A model generated the notes under the pieces. It was not told the origin of the DNA and did not search any database. It saw only the letters and a program-made list of their open reading frames with translations. Of a stretch of 64,000 nt of DNA, positions 1 through 11,400 are shown piece after piece (the stretch's first letter is position 1; the number at the start of each line of letters is the position of its first letter). The stretch is taken from assembly GCA_933228675.1 (NCBI GenBank), contig OW121742.1:33708718-33772717 (forward strand), read 5' to 3'. Position numbers and translations under genes: made by a program. Origin of the DNA: Stomorhina lunata. Its lineage: Eukaryota > Arthropoda > Insecta > Diptera > Rhiniidae.

Positions 1-1310
1 TTTTGAAGGTAGTCGTTTTAGAGTTATAGAAAAAATAAAAAAAAATTTAAAAAGTAAAACAAGATATTGTAGCATTTTCATGTAGTAATATTAGTGGCTA
101 TAAGTATAACATTAAGTAGCTAGTAGCTCAATTAACTAACAGCAGTTTGAAAGATCAGACTGATAGTAGCAGCACAATCATTAACTGCTACTTAAAGTTG
201 AATGGGTTTAAAAAAACTTATAAGGTAGCATTGTAGTTTAAGTAGTAGGAGAAGTTTAAAGTAACTTTGAAGTGGTGTTTGCTTGTTCTGCTTCTACTTC
301 ATATAAAATAGTACTAGATATATATAGAAGTAGTAATAGAAGAAGTTGTAGTAAGAGCACCATTAACTGCTACCACTACTACCTTTGTAAGAATAAAAAT
401 TACTACGTAAAGTTCAAAGAAATTAAGAGTATTACAAAACTTATATAAAGAAGCCTTAAAAGTTGCTGGTAGTAGTAAAAGCATTATAACAAGTATTAGA
501 AAAATTAAAAGTAATTTTAAGTAGCCTTCAATTAGTATAAACAGTAGTTATAATCTTTGAAGTAATAGTAGCAGCTATAAATTATAAAAACGTATGTAGT
601 AACCCAGTTAGTTGCGTGTTCTACTGCTACTTGGTATAAAAGAGTATGATTACAAGAGTTAGAAATGGTAGCAGTAATTTTACATACATTTTAAGTATTT
701 TACAATCAGCTAGTAACTCAATTACTCTTACTACTGCTACATGATATTAAATAGTACTTAAAGTTGGATTAGTAATAACAGAATTATTTGTCATGACAGT
801 AGTTAAACTGATAAGACTGCTTGTAGCAGTAGAATCATTAACTACTACTACTGCTACTTTTATGAGAATACATATTACTTCTGCTACCTTAAGTTTAAGG
901 CATTTTAGAGCTTTACAAAACTTATACAAATTAACTTTAAAAGCAGTCGAAAGTCAGTAATTTTTAACAGCTTTAATAATCTTTAAAGTAATAGTAGCAG
1001 TTATAAAGTGATAAAACAAGCAGCTATAACCTCCGTTAGTTAATCGTACTACCGCTACTTGGTGTAAAATAGTACTTAAAGTAGGATTAGTAATAACAAA
1101 AGTAGTTTAAGTGACAGCAGTAAGATCAGACTGCCAATAGCAATCATTACTACCACTGCAACTTTCCTATGTACAAAAATTACTTTTGCTACTTTAAGTT
1201 CAAAGCCTTTTAGAGTCTCACAAAACTGAAACAAAAAAAAACTTAAAAATTTGCTGATATTAGTAAGAGCATTACTACAAGTAACAGAAAGAATAATAAT
1301 ATTTTTTAGT
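1..1310. repeat. Degenerate AGTAGCAG-type low-complexity repeat
   Basis: AT-rich sequence dominated by TAGTAG, AGTAGCAG and CTACTGCTAC triplet-like motifs on both strands. A longer module recurs imperfectly near 355-460, 840-930 and 1145-1230: each has a CTACTACTGC-type stretch, then 'gagaatac'-like text, 'ctgctac', 'aagtt(c)aa(a)g' and 'acaaaactta'. This is a decayed tandem repeat with a variable period of roughly 300-480 bp. No coding signal. The same material resumes at 3041 beyond an inserted array. Confidence 0.6.
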
Positions 1311-3032
1311 AGTAAAAAAGTAAGAAATTTTTTAAATTTTTCTATAAAAATAAGAAATTTTTGAAAAATTTCCTATAAAAATAAGAAATTTTTGAAAAAC
1401 TTCCTATAAAAATAAGAAATTTTTGAAAATTTTCCTATAAAAACAAGAAATTTTTGAAAGATTTCCTATCAAAATAAGAAATTTTTGAAAATTTTCCTAT
1501 AAAAATAAGAAAATTTTGAAAATTTCCTATAAAAATAAGAAATTTTTTAAAAATTTTCTATAAAAATAAGAAATTTTTGAAAAATTTCCTATAAAAATAA
1601 GAAATTTTTGAAAAACTTCCTATAAAAATAAGATATTTTTGAAAAATTTCCTATAAAAACAAGAAATTTTTGAAAAATTTCCTATCAAAATAAGAAATTT
1701 TTGAAAACTTTCCTATAAAAATAAGAAATTTTTGAAAATTTCCTATAAAAATAAGAAATTTTTTAAAAATTTCCTATAAAAATAAGAAATTTTTGAGAAA
1801 TTTGCTATAAAAATAAGAATTTTTTAAAAATATCCTATAAAAATAAAAAATTTTTGAAAATTTTCCTATAAAACTAAGAAATTTTTCAAAAATTTCCTAT
1901 AAAAATAAGAAATTTTGAAAAATTTCCTATAAAAATAAAAAATTATTGAAAAATTTCCTATAAAAATAAGAAATTTTTGAAAATTTCCGATAAAAATAAC
2001 AAATTTTTGAAAAATTTCCAATATAGATAAGAAATTTTTGAAAAATTTCAAATAAAGATAAGAAATTTTTGAAAAATTTCCTATAAAAATAAGAAATATT
2101 TGAAAAATTTCCCTTAAAAATAAGAAAATTTTGAAAAATTTCCTATAAAAATAAGAAATATTGGAAAAATTTCCTATAAAAATAAGAAATTTTTGAGAAA
2201 TTTCCTAAAAAAATAAGAATTTTTTTTAAAGTTTCATATCAAAATAAAAACTTTTTGAAAAATTTCCTATAAAAATAAGAAATTTTTGAAAAATTTCCTA
2301 TAAAAATAGAAAATTTTTGAAAAATTTCCTATAAAAAAAAGAAATTTTTGAAAAATTTCCTTTAAAAATAAGAAATTTTTGAAAATTTTTCTATAAAAAT
2401 AAGAAATTTTTGAACGTTTCCGATAAAAGTAAGAAATTTTTGAAAAATTTCCAATATAGATAAAATTTTTTTCAAAACTTTCCGATAAAAATAAAAAAAT
2501 TTTGAAATATTTACTATAAACTTTTTTGAAAAATTTCCTATAAAAATAAGAAAATTTTGAAAAATTTCCTATAAAAATAAGAAATTTTTGAAAATTTTCG
2601 TATAAAAATAAAAAATTTTCGAAAATTTTCCTATAAAAATAAGAAATTTTTTAAAATTTCCTATAAAAATAAGAAATTTTTGAAAAATTGCCTATAAAAA
2701 TAAGAAATTTTTGAACAATTCCTATAAAAATAAGAAATTTTTTAAAAATTTCCTATAAAAATAAGAAATTTTTAAAAAATTTCCTATAAAAATAAGAAAT
2801 TTTTGAGAAATTTCCTATAAAATAAGAAATTTTTTAAAAGTTTCATATAAAAATAAAAACTTTTTTTAAAATTCCCTATAAAAATAAGAAATTTTTGAAT
2901 TTTTTTTATAAAAGTTTTTAAAAATTTCCCATAAAAATAAACCGATTTTAAAAAATTTCTTATAAAAATAAGAAATTTTTAAAAATTTTCTATAAAAATA
3001 AGAAATTTTTGAAAATTTTCCTATAGAAATAA
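1311..3032. repeat. AT-rich 31-bp tandem array (family F1)
   Basis: About 55 imperfect copies of a 31-bp unit that reads CCTATAAAAATAAG followed by AAATTTTTGAAAAATTT. Units differ by point changes and one-base indels. The array interrupts the AGTAGCAG-type sequence found on both sides (1-1310 and 3041-3960), so it either expanded in place or was inserted. Short open frames inside it, including minus-strand ones at 1866-2051 and 2866-3108, simply read through repeat units and are not genes. Confidence 0.85.
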
Positions 3033-3040
3033 GATTATGA

Positions 3041-3960
3041 GTATGAATAATAGAAGCAGTTGTAGTGACAATAGCTTGTAGTGCTACCAGCAGTAGTAAA
3101 ATCATCAACCACTACGACTGCTACTTTTATAAGAATACAAATTAATTCTGCTACTTTTATTTCAAAGGTTTTGAGAGTCTCACAACATTTGTATAAAATA
3201 CTTAAAAAGAAAGGAGTAGTAGTAGTTATTTTTGAATTTATATATTTATTTGATATAGTAAAGTCAGAAGCAAAATTTACAGTAGCAGTTTCTTACTCCA
3301 TTATAATCTCTAACAAATGTAGTCAAAACACGAAGTAGCAGTTCAGTTAAAAAAGTATCTCTTAGTAGTAGTAATAATAATAAAAGTATTAGAAATAGTA
3401 GTAGAAGACTGATGGCAGCAATAGTGACGTAAACCCAGTAGTAATAGTAATTATAGAAGTATTAGCAGTATTAACAGTAATATGTATTGAATGTAGTAGT
3501 ATTAGTAAAAATATAGGAAATTGTAAATGCCTACTCTATCGCATCTCAAAGAAATGTAGTAATAAGACGAAGTAGCAGTTTAAATAGCAGTAGTAGTAAA
3601 AGACTGATGGTAGTAAGAGTAATATAAACCCAGTAGTAATCTTAATTGTGGAATTAGTAGTAGTATCAGCACTAATATTTGTAATAGTAGAATTAGTAGC
3701 AGTTGCTTATTCCATCACATCTCAAAGAAATGTAGTTATAAGACAAAGTAGCAGTTCAGTTTAAAATAACTCTAAGCAGAAGGAATCATAATAGAATTAT
3801 TTAAATTAGAAGTAGACTGATGGTAGCATTAGTAATGTTAACCCAGTAGTAGTAATTGTAATTGTGGAAGTCGTTGTAGTATCAACAGTAGCTTGTTAGC
3901 TTCAAGTAAATGGGACTAGCTTTTGTAACCTGAAAACTGTAGTCATAACATGTAGTAATA
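3041..3960. repeat. Degenerate long tandem repeat, period about 175-240 bp
   Basis: Continuation of the AGTAGCAG-type sequence. Two landmarks recur. 'GATGGYAGYA...AACCCAGTAGTA' appears near 3411, 3606 and 3830. 'CTCWAASAAATGTAGT...AGTAGCAGTT' appears near 3305, 3546 and 3721. The spacing shows a diverged tandem repeat. The open frame at 3081-3338 (+) lies within it, has no recognisable domain and is not called as a gene. Confidence 0.55.
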
Positions 3961-5525
3961 GTTCCAAAACTCAATGAGTAGTAAAGACACATATAACTGC
4001 TATTTAAAGCAGTTATAATAAAAATCGTGGTGGTAGCAGTTGTTGTGGTGGTTTAAATATACAAATCAAATAGATAGTTAGAAGTTGGACAGTTATTATT
4101 TGTAGCATAGAAAAAACTATTAGTGGCGGCTGGACTACTTGATGAAAACTCAGTATTACTACTCGGATTGAAGGAGTTCAGCTAACAACCAGTAGTAGTA
4201 GTTCAAGTAGCATATGAGGTATCCGATTGACTAAATTAAAAGTAACAGTACTAACTCTTTAACTTCTTAGACTACCTATAATAATATATTTTTGTAATTA
4301 AGCCTTCTAACTAAGATTGTGAAACAGTTATAGAAAACTCAGTTTTTCAAACACTGGTTTTGCTAATATTGTTCTTGTTGTTGTCGCTTAGTGGCTCCAT
4401 AGCCATACAAATGCCGGCTTTTTGGTTATAAAAATACTTAACAAACCAAACTAAACTAAACCAAAGTATATTTACTAGTACATACGTATCAATGGCATTA
4501 ACTTACCCATGCCTTACTAAAATGCAAAATACCTTGTAAAAAATATAAAAAAGCAGAAGTCTAAAAGATTAAGTTTAATGCAAAGAATTCCATTTGTATG
4601 GAATCTTCTTAATAGAAAAACATTAACATTAAGCATTATGTCATGACTTCATCAAAATATTTTGTCATATATCAGTCATAAATCGAATCATAGCTCTTCC
4701 CAAATCATAAGCATTGTCACTGGCCTAGCTCTAATCAATGCTAGAGTTAGTAGCAGTTGCAGTCACAGCTATAGCTCCAACCACCGAAGTAGTCATAGCA
4801 TAAATCTATCATATATTTCTAGACGTAGTTCCGTTTAAGGCTTTTGTGATATTTTGAGTTATAGTCTTAGCTCTTTTTGAAGTTCAAGATATTTCTTCAG
4901 TCGGAAGACTATTTATTTAGTAACTCACATGATGATATTACTTCAGAACTAATTCTCAAAGAATCCATTTATTTAAGCCACTGCTTTCTCTGTACCACAA
5001 AACAAATTTAGGTTGAATGGCTTCGTTTAGTCTTTCATAGTCATCATATTCTCTCAATACTTATTTTCCTCATCGTTGTCTTTGACTTCTTGGTTTTCTT
5101 AAAGGCTTCTATAGATCAACAACAAAGACAAACAGCTAAATATCAACGATATTCAGTACAAATACTAACAACAACAACACCTAATACTAATATAAAAAGT
5201 AGATACTAGACTAGATAGATACTAGTAATGTAACTGAGTAATACAATAACGATCGAATACCGACGAAATACTTCCACCAAATAGACTGAATACTTGCAGG
5301 TATATGCAAATGAAGACTTTTAAGAAAACAAAGAAGATGATAATGATGATGGTAACATAAAGCCCTAAAACAGTTGCATAAAACTAAATTAACGTTAAGT
5401 TAAATGACAGCCGCAAGAAGTATTAGCAATGCGAAAAGTTAGTGAGAGTAATAGCAGCAACAAAATGATCAGTAAAAACTAATTTGGTCTTTGAGAAAAC
5501 AATAGAGCATATTCATAACTTTATA
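3961..5525. other. AT-rich non-coding stretch, no gene seen
   Basis: Mostly single-copy-looking AT-rich sequence with scattered TAGTAG motifs up to about 4250. I see no open frame of note, RNA gene or inverted-repeat element here. The last bases lead directly into the 11-bp satellite. Confidence 0.5.
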
Positions 5526-7439
5526 GTGATAGTCTAATCATAGTCTAGTCATAGTCTAGTCATAGTCTAGTCATAGTCTAGTCATAGTCTAGTCATAATG
5601 TAGTCATAGTCTAGTCATAGTCTAGTCATAGTCTAGTCATAGTCTAGTCATAGTCTAGTCATAGTCTAGTCATAGTCTAGTCATAGTCTAGTCATAGTCT
5701 AATCATAGTCTAGTCTTAGTCTAGTCATAGTCTAGTCATAGTCTAGTCATAGTCTAGTCATAGTCTAGTCATAGTCTAGTCATAGTCTAGTCATAGTCTA
5801 GTCATAGTCTAGTCATAGTCTAGTCATAGTCTAGTCATAGTCTAGTCATAGTCTAGTCATAGTCTAGTCATAGTCTAGTCATAGTCTAGTCATAGTCTAG
5901 TCATAGTCTAGTCATAGTCTAGTCATAGTCTAGTCATAGTCTAGTCATAGTCTAGTCATAGTCTAGTCATAGTCTAGTCATAGTCTAGTCATAGTCTAGT
6001 CATAGTCTAGTCATAGTCTAGTCATAGTCTAGTCATAGTCTAGTCATAGTCTAGTCATAGTCTAGTCATAGTCTAGTCATAGTCTAGTCATAGTCTAGTC
6101 ATAGTCTAGTCATAGTCTAGTCATAGTCTAGTCATAGTCTAGTCATAGTCTAGTCATAGTCTAGTCATAGTCTAGTCATAGTCTAGTCATAGTCTAGTCA
6201 TAGTCTAGTCATAGTCTAGTCATAGTCTAGTCATAGTCTAGTCATAGTCTAGTCATAGTCTAGTCATAGTCTAGTCATAGTCTAGTCATAGTCTAGTCAT
6301 AGTCTAGTCATAGTCTAGTCATAGTCTAGTCATAGTCTAGTCATAGTCTAGTCATAGTCTAGTCATAGTCTAGTCATAGTCTAGTCATAGTCTAGTCATA
6401 GTCTAGTCATAGTCTAGTCATAGTCTAGTCATAGTCTAGTCATAGTCTAGTCATAGTCTAGTCATAGTCTAGTCATAGTCTAGTCATAGTCTAGTCATAG
6501 TCTAGTCATAGTCTAGTCATAGTCTAGTCATAGTCTAGTCATAGTCTAGTCATAGTCTAGTCATAGTCTAGTCATAGTCTAGTCATAGTCTAGTCATAGT
6601 CTAGTCATAGTCTAGTCATAGTCTAGTCATAGTCTAGTCATAGTCTAGTCATAGTCTAGTCATAGTCTAGTCATAGTCTAGTCATAGTCTAGTCATAGTC
6701 TAGTCATAGTCTAGTCATAGTCTAGTCATAGTCTAGTCATAGTCTAGTCATAGTCTAGTCATAGTCTAGTCATAGTCTAGTCATAGTCTAGTCATAGTCT
6801 AGTCATAGTCTAGTCATAGTCTAGTCATAGTCTAGTCATAGTCTAGTCATAGTCTAGTCATAGTCTAGTCATAGTCTAGTCATAGTCTAGTCATAGTCTA
6901 GTCATAGTCTAGTCATAGTCTAGTCATAGTCTAGTCATAGTCTAGTCATAGTCTAGTCATAGTCTAGTCATAGTCTAGTCATAGTCTAGTCATAGTCTAG
7001 TCATAGTCTAGTCATAGTCTAGTCATAGTCTAGTCATAGTCTAGTCATAGTCTAGTCATAGTCTAGTCATAGTCTAGTCATAGTCTAGTCATAGTCTAGT
7101 CATAGTCTAGTCATAGTCTAGTCATAGTCTAGTCATAGTCTAGTCATAGTCTAGTCATAGTCTAGTCATAGTCTAGTCATAGTCTAGTCATAGTCTAGTC
7201 ATAGTCTAGTCATAGTCTAGTCATAGTCTAGTCATAGTCTAGTCATAGTCTAGTCATAGTCTAGTCATAGTCTAGTCATAGTCTAGTCATAGTCTAGTCA
7301 TAGTCTAGTCATAGTCTAGTCATAGTCTAGTCATAGTCTAGTCATAGTCTAGTCATAGTCTAGTCATAGTCTAGTCATAGTCTAGTCATAGTCTAGTCAT
7401 AGTCTAGTCATAGTCTAGTCATAGTCTAGTCATAGTCTA
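5526..7439. repeat. 11-bp satellite, TCATAGTCTAG, about 174 copies
   Basis: Head-to-tail array of the 11-mer TCATAGTCTAG. Only the first 200 bp hold variants ('AATCATAG', 'CATAATGTAG', 'TAGTCTTAG'). From about 5725 to 7438 every unit I read is identical. Each unit holds a CTAG and a TAG, and 11 is not a multiple of 3, so all frames are closed. The uniformity implies very recent expansion or homogenisation. The true length may differ from the assembled length. Confidence 0.97.
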
Positions 7440-8633
7440 CTGCTCTGATTAATAGCTTTAGAAAAATATTTAGTGTTGCATTGAAAACCTCTAAAAGGTT
7501 TATGCTTCAGAGAACTTTAACATTTTGATCCCTCCAAGATCCATTTACCGAAAAGAAAATCATCATCTGTTACGCTGCCACAATAAAACTTTAAAGTCCC
7601 TATAAAAAAAGAGTCATAAGCTTAAAGCTAAGACATAAAAAACGGTAGAAGACATCATCAAACGCTAAATATTGGCCAAATCAAGAAAATGATGGCTGGC
7701 AGCTGGTGCTTCGCTACTTTATGCTGTTGCATGCAATTGTTGTTAGTAGATACTTGTACGGACGGACTGACGTATGCTAATAAATAAATGAATGAATGAA
7801 TCAATGGACGAACAAACGAATAACTAAAGAATGAACGGTTGACTGACTGCGTCTGAGTGTATGAATGAACGAATAAAAAGACAGAAGGACAGACGGCATA
7901 TTTTACTGATGGATTCATGACTGATTGGAAGACATTTAGACAAACGGTTCATGTTGAATGATTAAGTGAAAATCAAAAATAAAAACAAAGTCAAGATGAA
8001 AAGTGTTAAGTGGTCGTTTTGTTGTTAAGAATTTAAATGGGTTAAAAGTAGTCGGTTAGAGAGAGAGAGAGTATTGAACGTTTCTAAAGATGTTAAAAGA
8101 GAAGGTGGTAATTAAAGATAATAAGTACGTGAATAATTGTTTGTCTGATTGAATGTAATTTATGCTTTTATTCCAAAATTTTTGTAAAAAAAAATCAAAT
8201 GTCTTATTGTTATTAATTGGGCTAATGAAACAATTGGATAGATGTTGAAATGATGTAGCAAAAATTTGTCTAAAAAATATTTTTTAAAATTTCTAAATTT
8301 GATATACACCTACAAAAGAAACACAATACATACCGTTTAGTTTTAACAACAAAAAAGTTTATTAGAATAAATTATTTAATTTTGTAAGACTGAAGATATC
8401 AGTAATTTATACTAGACAATATATTCTCCAAATATGGAATAACCAAATTAATAAGATTTAAAATTAAATTATCAAATTTGACAAAGTTTTTGAATAATTT
8501 AGAAATATTAAACTTCTATTATTAATATGAATTTTTTGTTTTATTCATAAGAAACAATTTCACGAAGTAACTAATTATTTTTAACAGAAATGATACAAAT
8601 GTCTTAATATGCATCGTTAGGATATTTAAGTAC
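7440..8633. other. AT-rich non-coding stretch with a degenerate GAAT/GAAC microsatellite
   Basis: From 7775 to 7875 the sequence is rich in AATGAATG, GACTGACTG and GAACGAA tetranucleotide patterns, and there is a short GAGAGA run near 8060. These explain the minus-strand open frame at 7658-7918, which is serine/phenylalanine-rich without a domain. The rest is plain AT-rich DNA. Confidence 0.5.
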
Positions 8634-8636
8634 TTA

Positions 8637-8742
8637 CCCCCTAATTCATAAACGAAAAATAGTATTATGACAAACTTATACGTTTTCAATACAAAGTTCC
8701 TACGGTAATCGTTTAAAAAATTTATAATTTATGAATTAGGGG
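8637..8742. mobile_element. Small MITE with CCCCTAATTCATAAA ends
   Basis: The left end CCCCTAATTCATAAA (from 8638) is repeated in reverse complement as TTTATGAATTAGGGG (8728-8742). The ends enclose about 75 bp of non-coding sequence. TTA lies directly outside both ends, so a TTA or TTAA target duplication is possible. Length, inverted ends and lack of coding capacity fit a non-autonomous DNA transposon. The superfamily cannot be settled. Confidence 0.6.
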
Positions 8743-8744
8743 TT

Positions 8745-9252
8745 AAACTTTAATACTTGTGTTAATATTTCTAGAAAAACTTTTTAAAGATTAATTTTTT
8801 TAGAGCTCCCCTAATTAAAGTTTTTGTTGGATCAACTTTTTTTAATGTTCTTATATATTTTTCTATCTTTTTGACTGCCTTTGGCATTTGTGCCAGAACT
8901 AAAACTAACTACGGTTCGTGGCGTTACTAAAATATTTCAAATTGCGATCACTATTGTTAGCTCAGACATGAACATCTAAGATTAAGCATAGTTTGAGAGC
9001 ATGTGAACAGCAATAAAACGAGGTATGACTTATATATTTGGAGATTGAGCTATCCTATTTCTGGTAAATGGCAAATCACGATCCTTTAGTAAAGTTTGAC
9101 GTTTTTAACAATATATCCACTTAGAACGTTTTGGCTAACGAATTCTATTTCCGTTAAGGTAACTTTAAAAATTAACGTCGCACAGTGGGTTGAAGAAAAA
9201 TAATTTAAGAATTTTAAACAGTAAGCTCGGTTATTATGAAATATAAAATTCA
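8745..9252. other. AT-rich non-coding stretch
   Basis: No gene seen. GCACAGTGGGTT at 9180-9191, followed about 45 bp later by 'GTAAGCTC', resembles the left part of the MITE at 26232-26363, so a truncated relative may be present and cut by the next element. Confidence 0.4.
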
Positions 9253-9572
9253 GGGCCCAAATTACCGCTTTCGATGTCGATCGAAATCTTAGATATTTTC
9301 AAAACATTTATATAGTATTCCTTAAGGATAATCAAAATTATTTAAAAGAGGCACAGTTTACTATATTTTTTTGAAGTTATTTGCCAAAAGATGGACAATA
9401 GTAAAAGAGTTTTAATTGAACTATATGATTTTAAAAACGAATCAAAATGGATACCAAATTTCAATAAACTTTTTGCATCGAAGTAACTTTGAACATCCCT
9501 AAAGTATACTTCTCAATATTCGCATGAAAGCCTGAGTTTTCGATTGATATCGAATGCGGTAATTTGGCCTCA
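9253..9572. mobile_element. MITE of about 320 bp with GGCCCAAATTACCGC ends
   Basis: The left arm reads GGCCCAAATTACCGC then TTTCGATGTCGATCGAAA (9254-9287). The right arm (9537-9569) is its reverse complement with few changes (TTTCGATTGATATCGAA then GCGGTAATTTGGCC). The inverted arms are about 33 bp and the core is non-coding. It appears to interrupt a CACAGTGGG-type repeat that begins at 9180. A target duplication is not clear. Confidence 0.6.
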
Positions 9573-9654
9573 GGGGCTTTCCTTATTTTTATAGGAAAGA
9601 TATAGATAGCTGTTATTGGTTACGCAATATGAAAATTGGATTTTGCCAAATATT

Positions 9655-9905
9655 TTTTATAGCTAAATTCCTATAAAAAGAAAATTTTTCAAAAATTTCC
9701 TGAAAAAGTATATTTTTGAAAAACTTCCTATAAAAGAGAATTTTTGAGAAATTTCCCAAAAAACAAGTAAATTTTTGAAAAATTTCCTATAAAATGTAAA
9801 TTTTTGAAAAATTTCCTATAAAAAGTATATTTTTGAAAAATTTCATATAAAAAGTAAGTTTTTGAAAAATGTTCAGTATTTTTTTTCAATTGAAGGAAAT
9901 TGCAA
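9655..9905. repeat. Short array of 29-bp AT-rich units (family F3)
   Basis: About seven degenerate units of CCTATAAAAAGTAAA followed by TTTTTGAAAAATTT. The same unit forms the inner arms of the foldback element at 58880-59708, so this may be a remnant of that family. The minus-strand open frame at 9728-9922 is a read-through of the repeat. Confidence 0.7.
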
Positions 9906-9974
9906 ATATTTTTAAGTACCAAAAAAAACAGTCATAGACTCGTACTACTATAAGTATAACTTTTACTCTGTTCA

Positions 9975-10200
9975 AGTAAATATTTCTTTTAGAATTTAAA
10001 AATGCATTGGACTTAACCCACTTTCAAAAACAAAAAAATTAATTAATATTTTGTTTGAAGAAACATTTCCTTTTGAAATTAGAAATATATTGTACTTAAT
10101 CCACTTTCAAAACAAATCAATTTGAAATTTTTATTTTGTTTGAATAATTTTTTCTTTTAAATTGAAAAATATATGGGACTTAAACCAATTTCAAAATAAA
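9975..10200. repeat. Three tandem copies of an 82-bp unit
   Basis: The landmark 'ACTTAAYCCACTTTCAAAA' occurs at about 10011, 10094 and 10175 (last copy 'ACTTAAACCAATTTCAAAA'), each preceded by a TTTGTTTGAA/TCTTTTRAAATT-like stretch. Diverged minisatellite with no coding content. Confidence 0.6.
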
Positions 10201-10250
10201 AAATTGTATCAAATCTACAAAATATTTGACTGTCAATATTTTAGTAAAGG

Positions 10251-10866
10251 TACGGTCAGACTCATTAAACATTTAAATCAAATATTTTGAGTAAAATATT
10301 GTCAAAACAATATAATAAAAAATTTGTGGTCACACTTGCACATTTATTTGACGATTTTTATTTGATAAAATACAGAAAAAATACGTTCAAAGTATAAACA
10401 AAATAACAGGTTTTATTTATGGTCACACTGAAGATTAAATATTTTCCCAAAAAATATTTGATCAAATTTTTTCAAAACAAAATTGTGTATCTAGCAATTT
10501 GTTTCTCATATTTGAGTTGTTGTTTCTCAAATTTGATGTTGTTGTTTCTCAAATTTGATGTTGTTGTTTCTTAAATTTGATATTGTTGTTTCTGTTTGAA
10601 TAGTAAACAATACAAATGCTCAGCTGTTATTTGCCCCTGTTTGATGTTACAAAAATTTTGTAAGATTAAATAATTATTTGATCAAAATTTAATAAAATAT
10701 TTGCTCTTGCGTGGTCACATTAGGAAAATTTTTATTTGCTGGCAAATGATTTTGTTTTGTTCAAATCAACATGTTTCTTGTTTGAACCTCAAAAATATTT
10801 CGTGGTCAGACTACGAGGATCAAATATTTGATAATTTCGATTAAATGTTTAATCAATGTGACCGTA
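10251..10866. mobile_element. Non-autonomous DNA transposon with TACGGTCA ends, about 616 bp
   Basis: The left end TACGGTCAGACTCATTAAAC is matched in inverse at the right end (GTTTAATCAATGTGACCGTA), with inverted similarity running about 45 bp inward around ATTAAACATTTAA and CAAATATTTG. Internal copies of GTGGTCACA/TGGTCACACT occur near 10327, 10420, 10711 and 10802, resembling the subterminal transposase-binding repeats of some DNA transposons. No open frame. I cannot see a target duplication, so the superfamily is open. Confidence 0.6.
10497..10600. repeat. Tandem 22-bp repeat, about 4.5 copies
   Basis: Copies of TTTCTCAAATTTGATGTTGTTG with minor changes, inside the core of the TACGGTCA-ended element. 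Confidence 0.8.
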
Positions 10867-10986
10867 GCTTAAGTTTTGTAAATTTAAAATTAATTGTTTT
10901 TCGTATAGAAAGATGCACAATTGCAGAACTTTTCCCCATCATATACTCCATTTTTTTGGAATGTGGACTTATTCCACTTTAAAGCC

Positions 10987-10989
<3 letters not shown>

Positions 10990-11063
<74 letters not shown>
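10990..11063. repeat. (TA)n microsatellite, about 37 copies
   Basis: Uninterrupted TA dinucleotides. It produces Tyr-Ile open frames on both strands that are not genes. Confidence 0.98.
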
Positions 11064-11065
<2 letters not shown>

Positions 11066-11270
11066 CAAAAATTTGATATTTTTCAACATTTTTCAAAAAT
11101 TTCTTATTCTTATAGAATATTTTTTAAAAATTTCTTATTTTACAAAGAAAATTTTTAAAAATTTTATATTTTTAAAGAAAATTTTTTTAAATTTATTTTT
11201 TTTTTGTAGGAAATTTTTTAAAAAGTTCTTATTTTTATTATAATAGGAAAATTTTCAAAAAGTTCTTATA
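11064..11270. repeat. Degenerate F1-type array, reverse orientation
   Basis: About six units of TTTTTCAAAAATTTCTTATT and TTTATAGGAAA type, the reverse complement of the F1 unit at 1311-3032. It sits between two (TA)n runs. Confidence 0.6.
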
Positions 11271-11333
11271 TGGCGGCTTTAAATCATATAAACTTGTAGG
11301 TAAATTATAAGTTTATAAGATTTAACGCCGCCA
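11271..11333. repeat. Hairpin with TGGCGGC ends
   Basis: TGGCGGCTTTAAATC and TATAAACTT pair with AAGTTTATA and GATTTAACGCCGCCA across a loop of about 13 nt, with a few mismatches. The GC-rich ends stand out in AT-rich surroundings. It may be a solo foldback or palindromic MITE. Confidence 0.65.
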
Positions 11334-11350
11334 GACTTATGTCTTATGAC

Positions 11351-11352
<2 letters not shown>

Positions 11353-11397
<45 letters not shown>
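11353..11397. repeat. (TA)n microsatellite, about 22 copies
   Basis: Pure TA run following the TGGCGGC hairpin. Confidence 0.97.

Positions 11398-11400
<3 letters not shown>

Noticed and set aside
5526..7439. CRISPR array
   Set aside because: There are no spacers: the 11-bp units are contiguous and identical, in a eukaryotic context.
10890..11158. Tyr-Ile open frames on both strands
   Set aside because: Translation of (TA)n.
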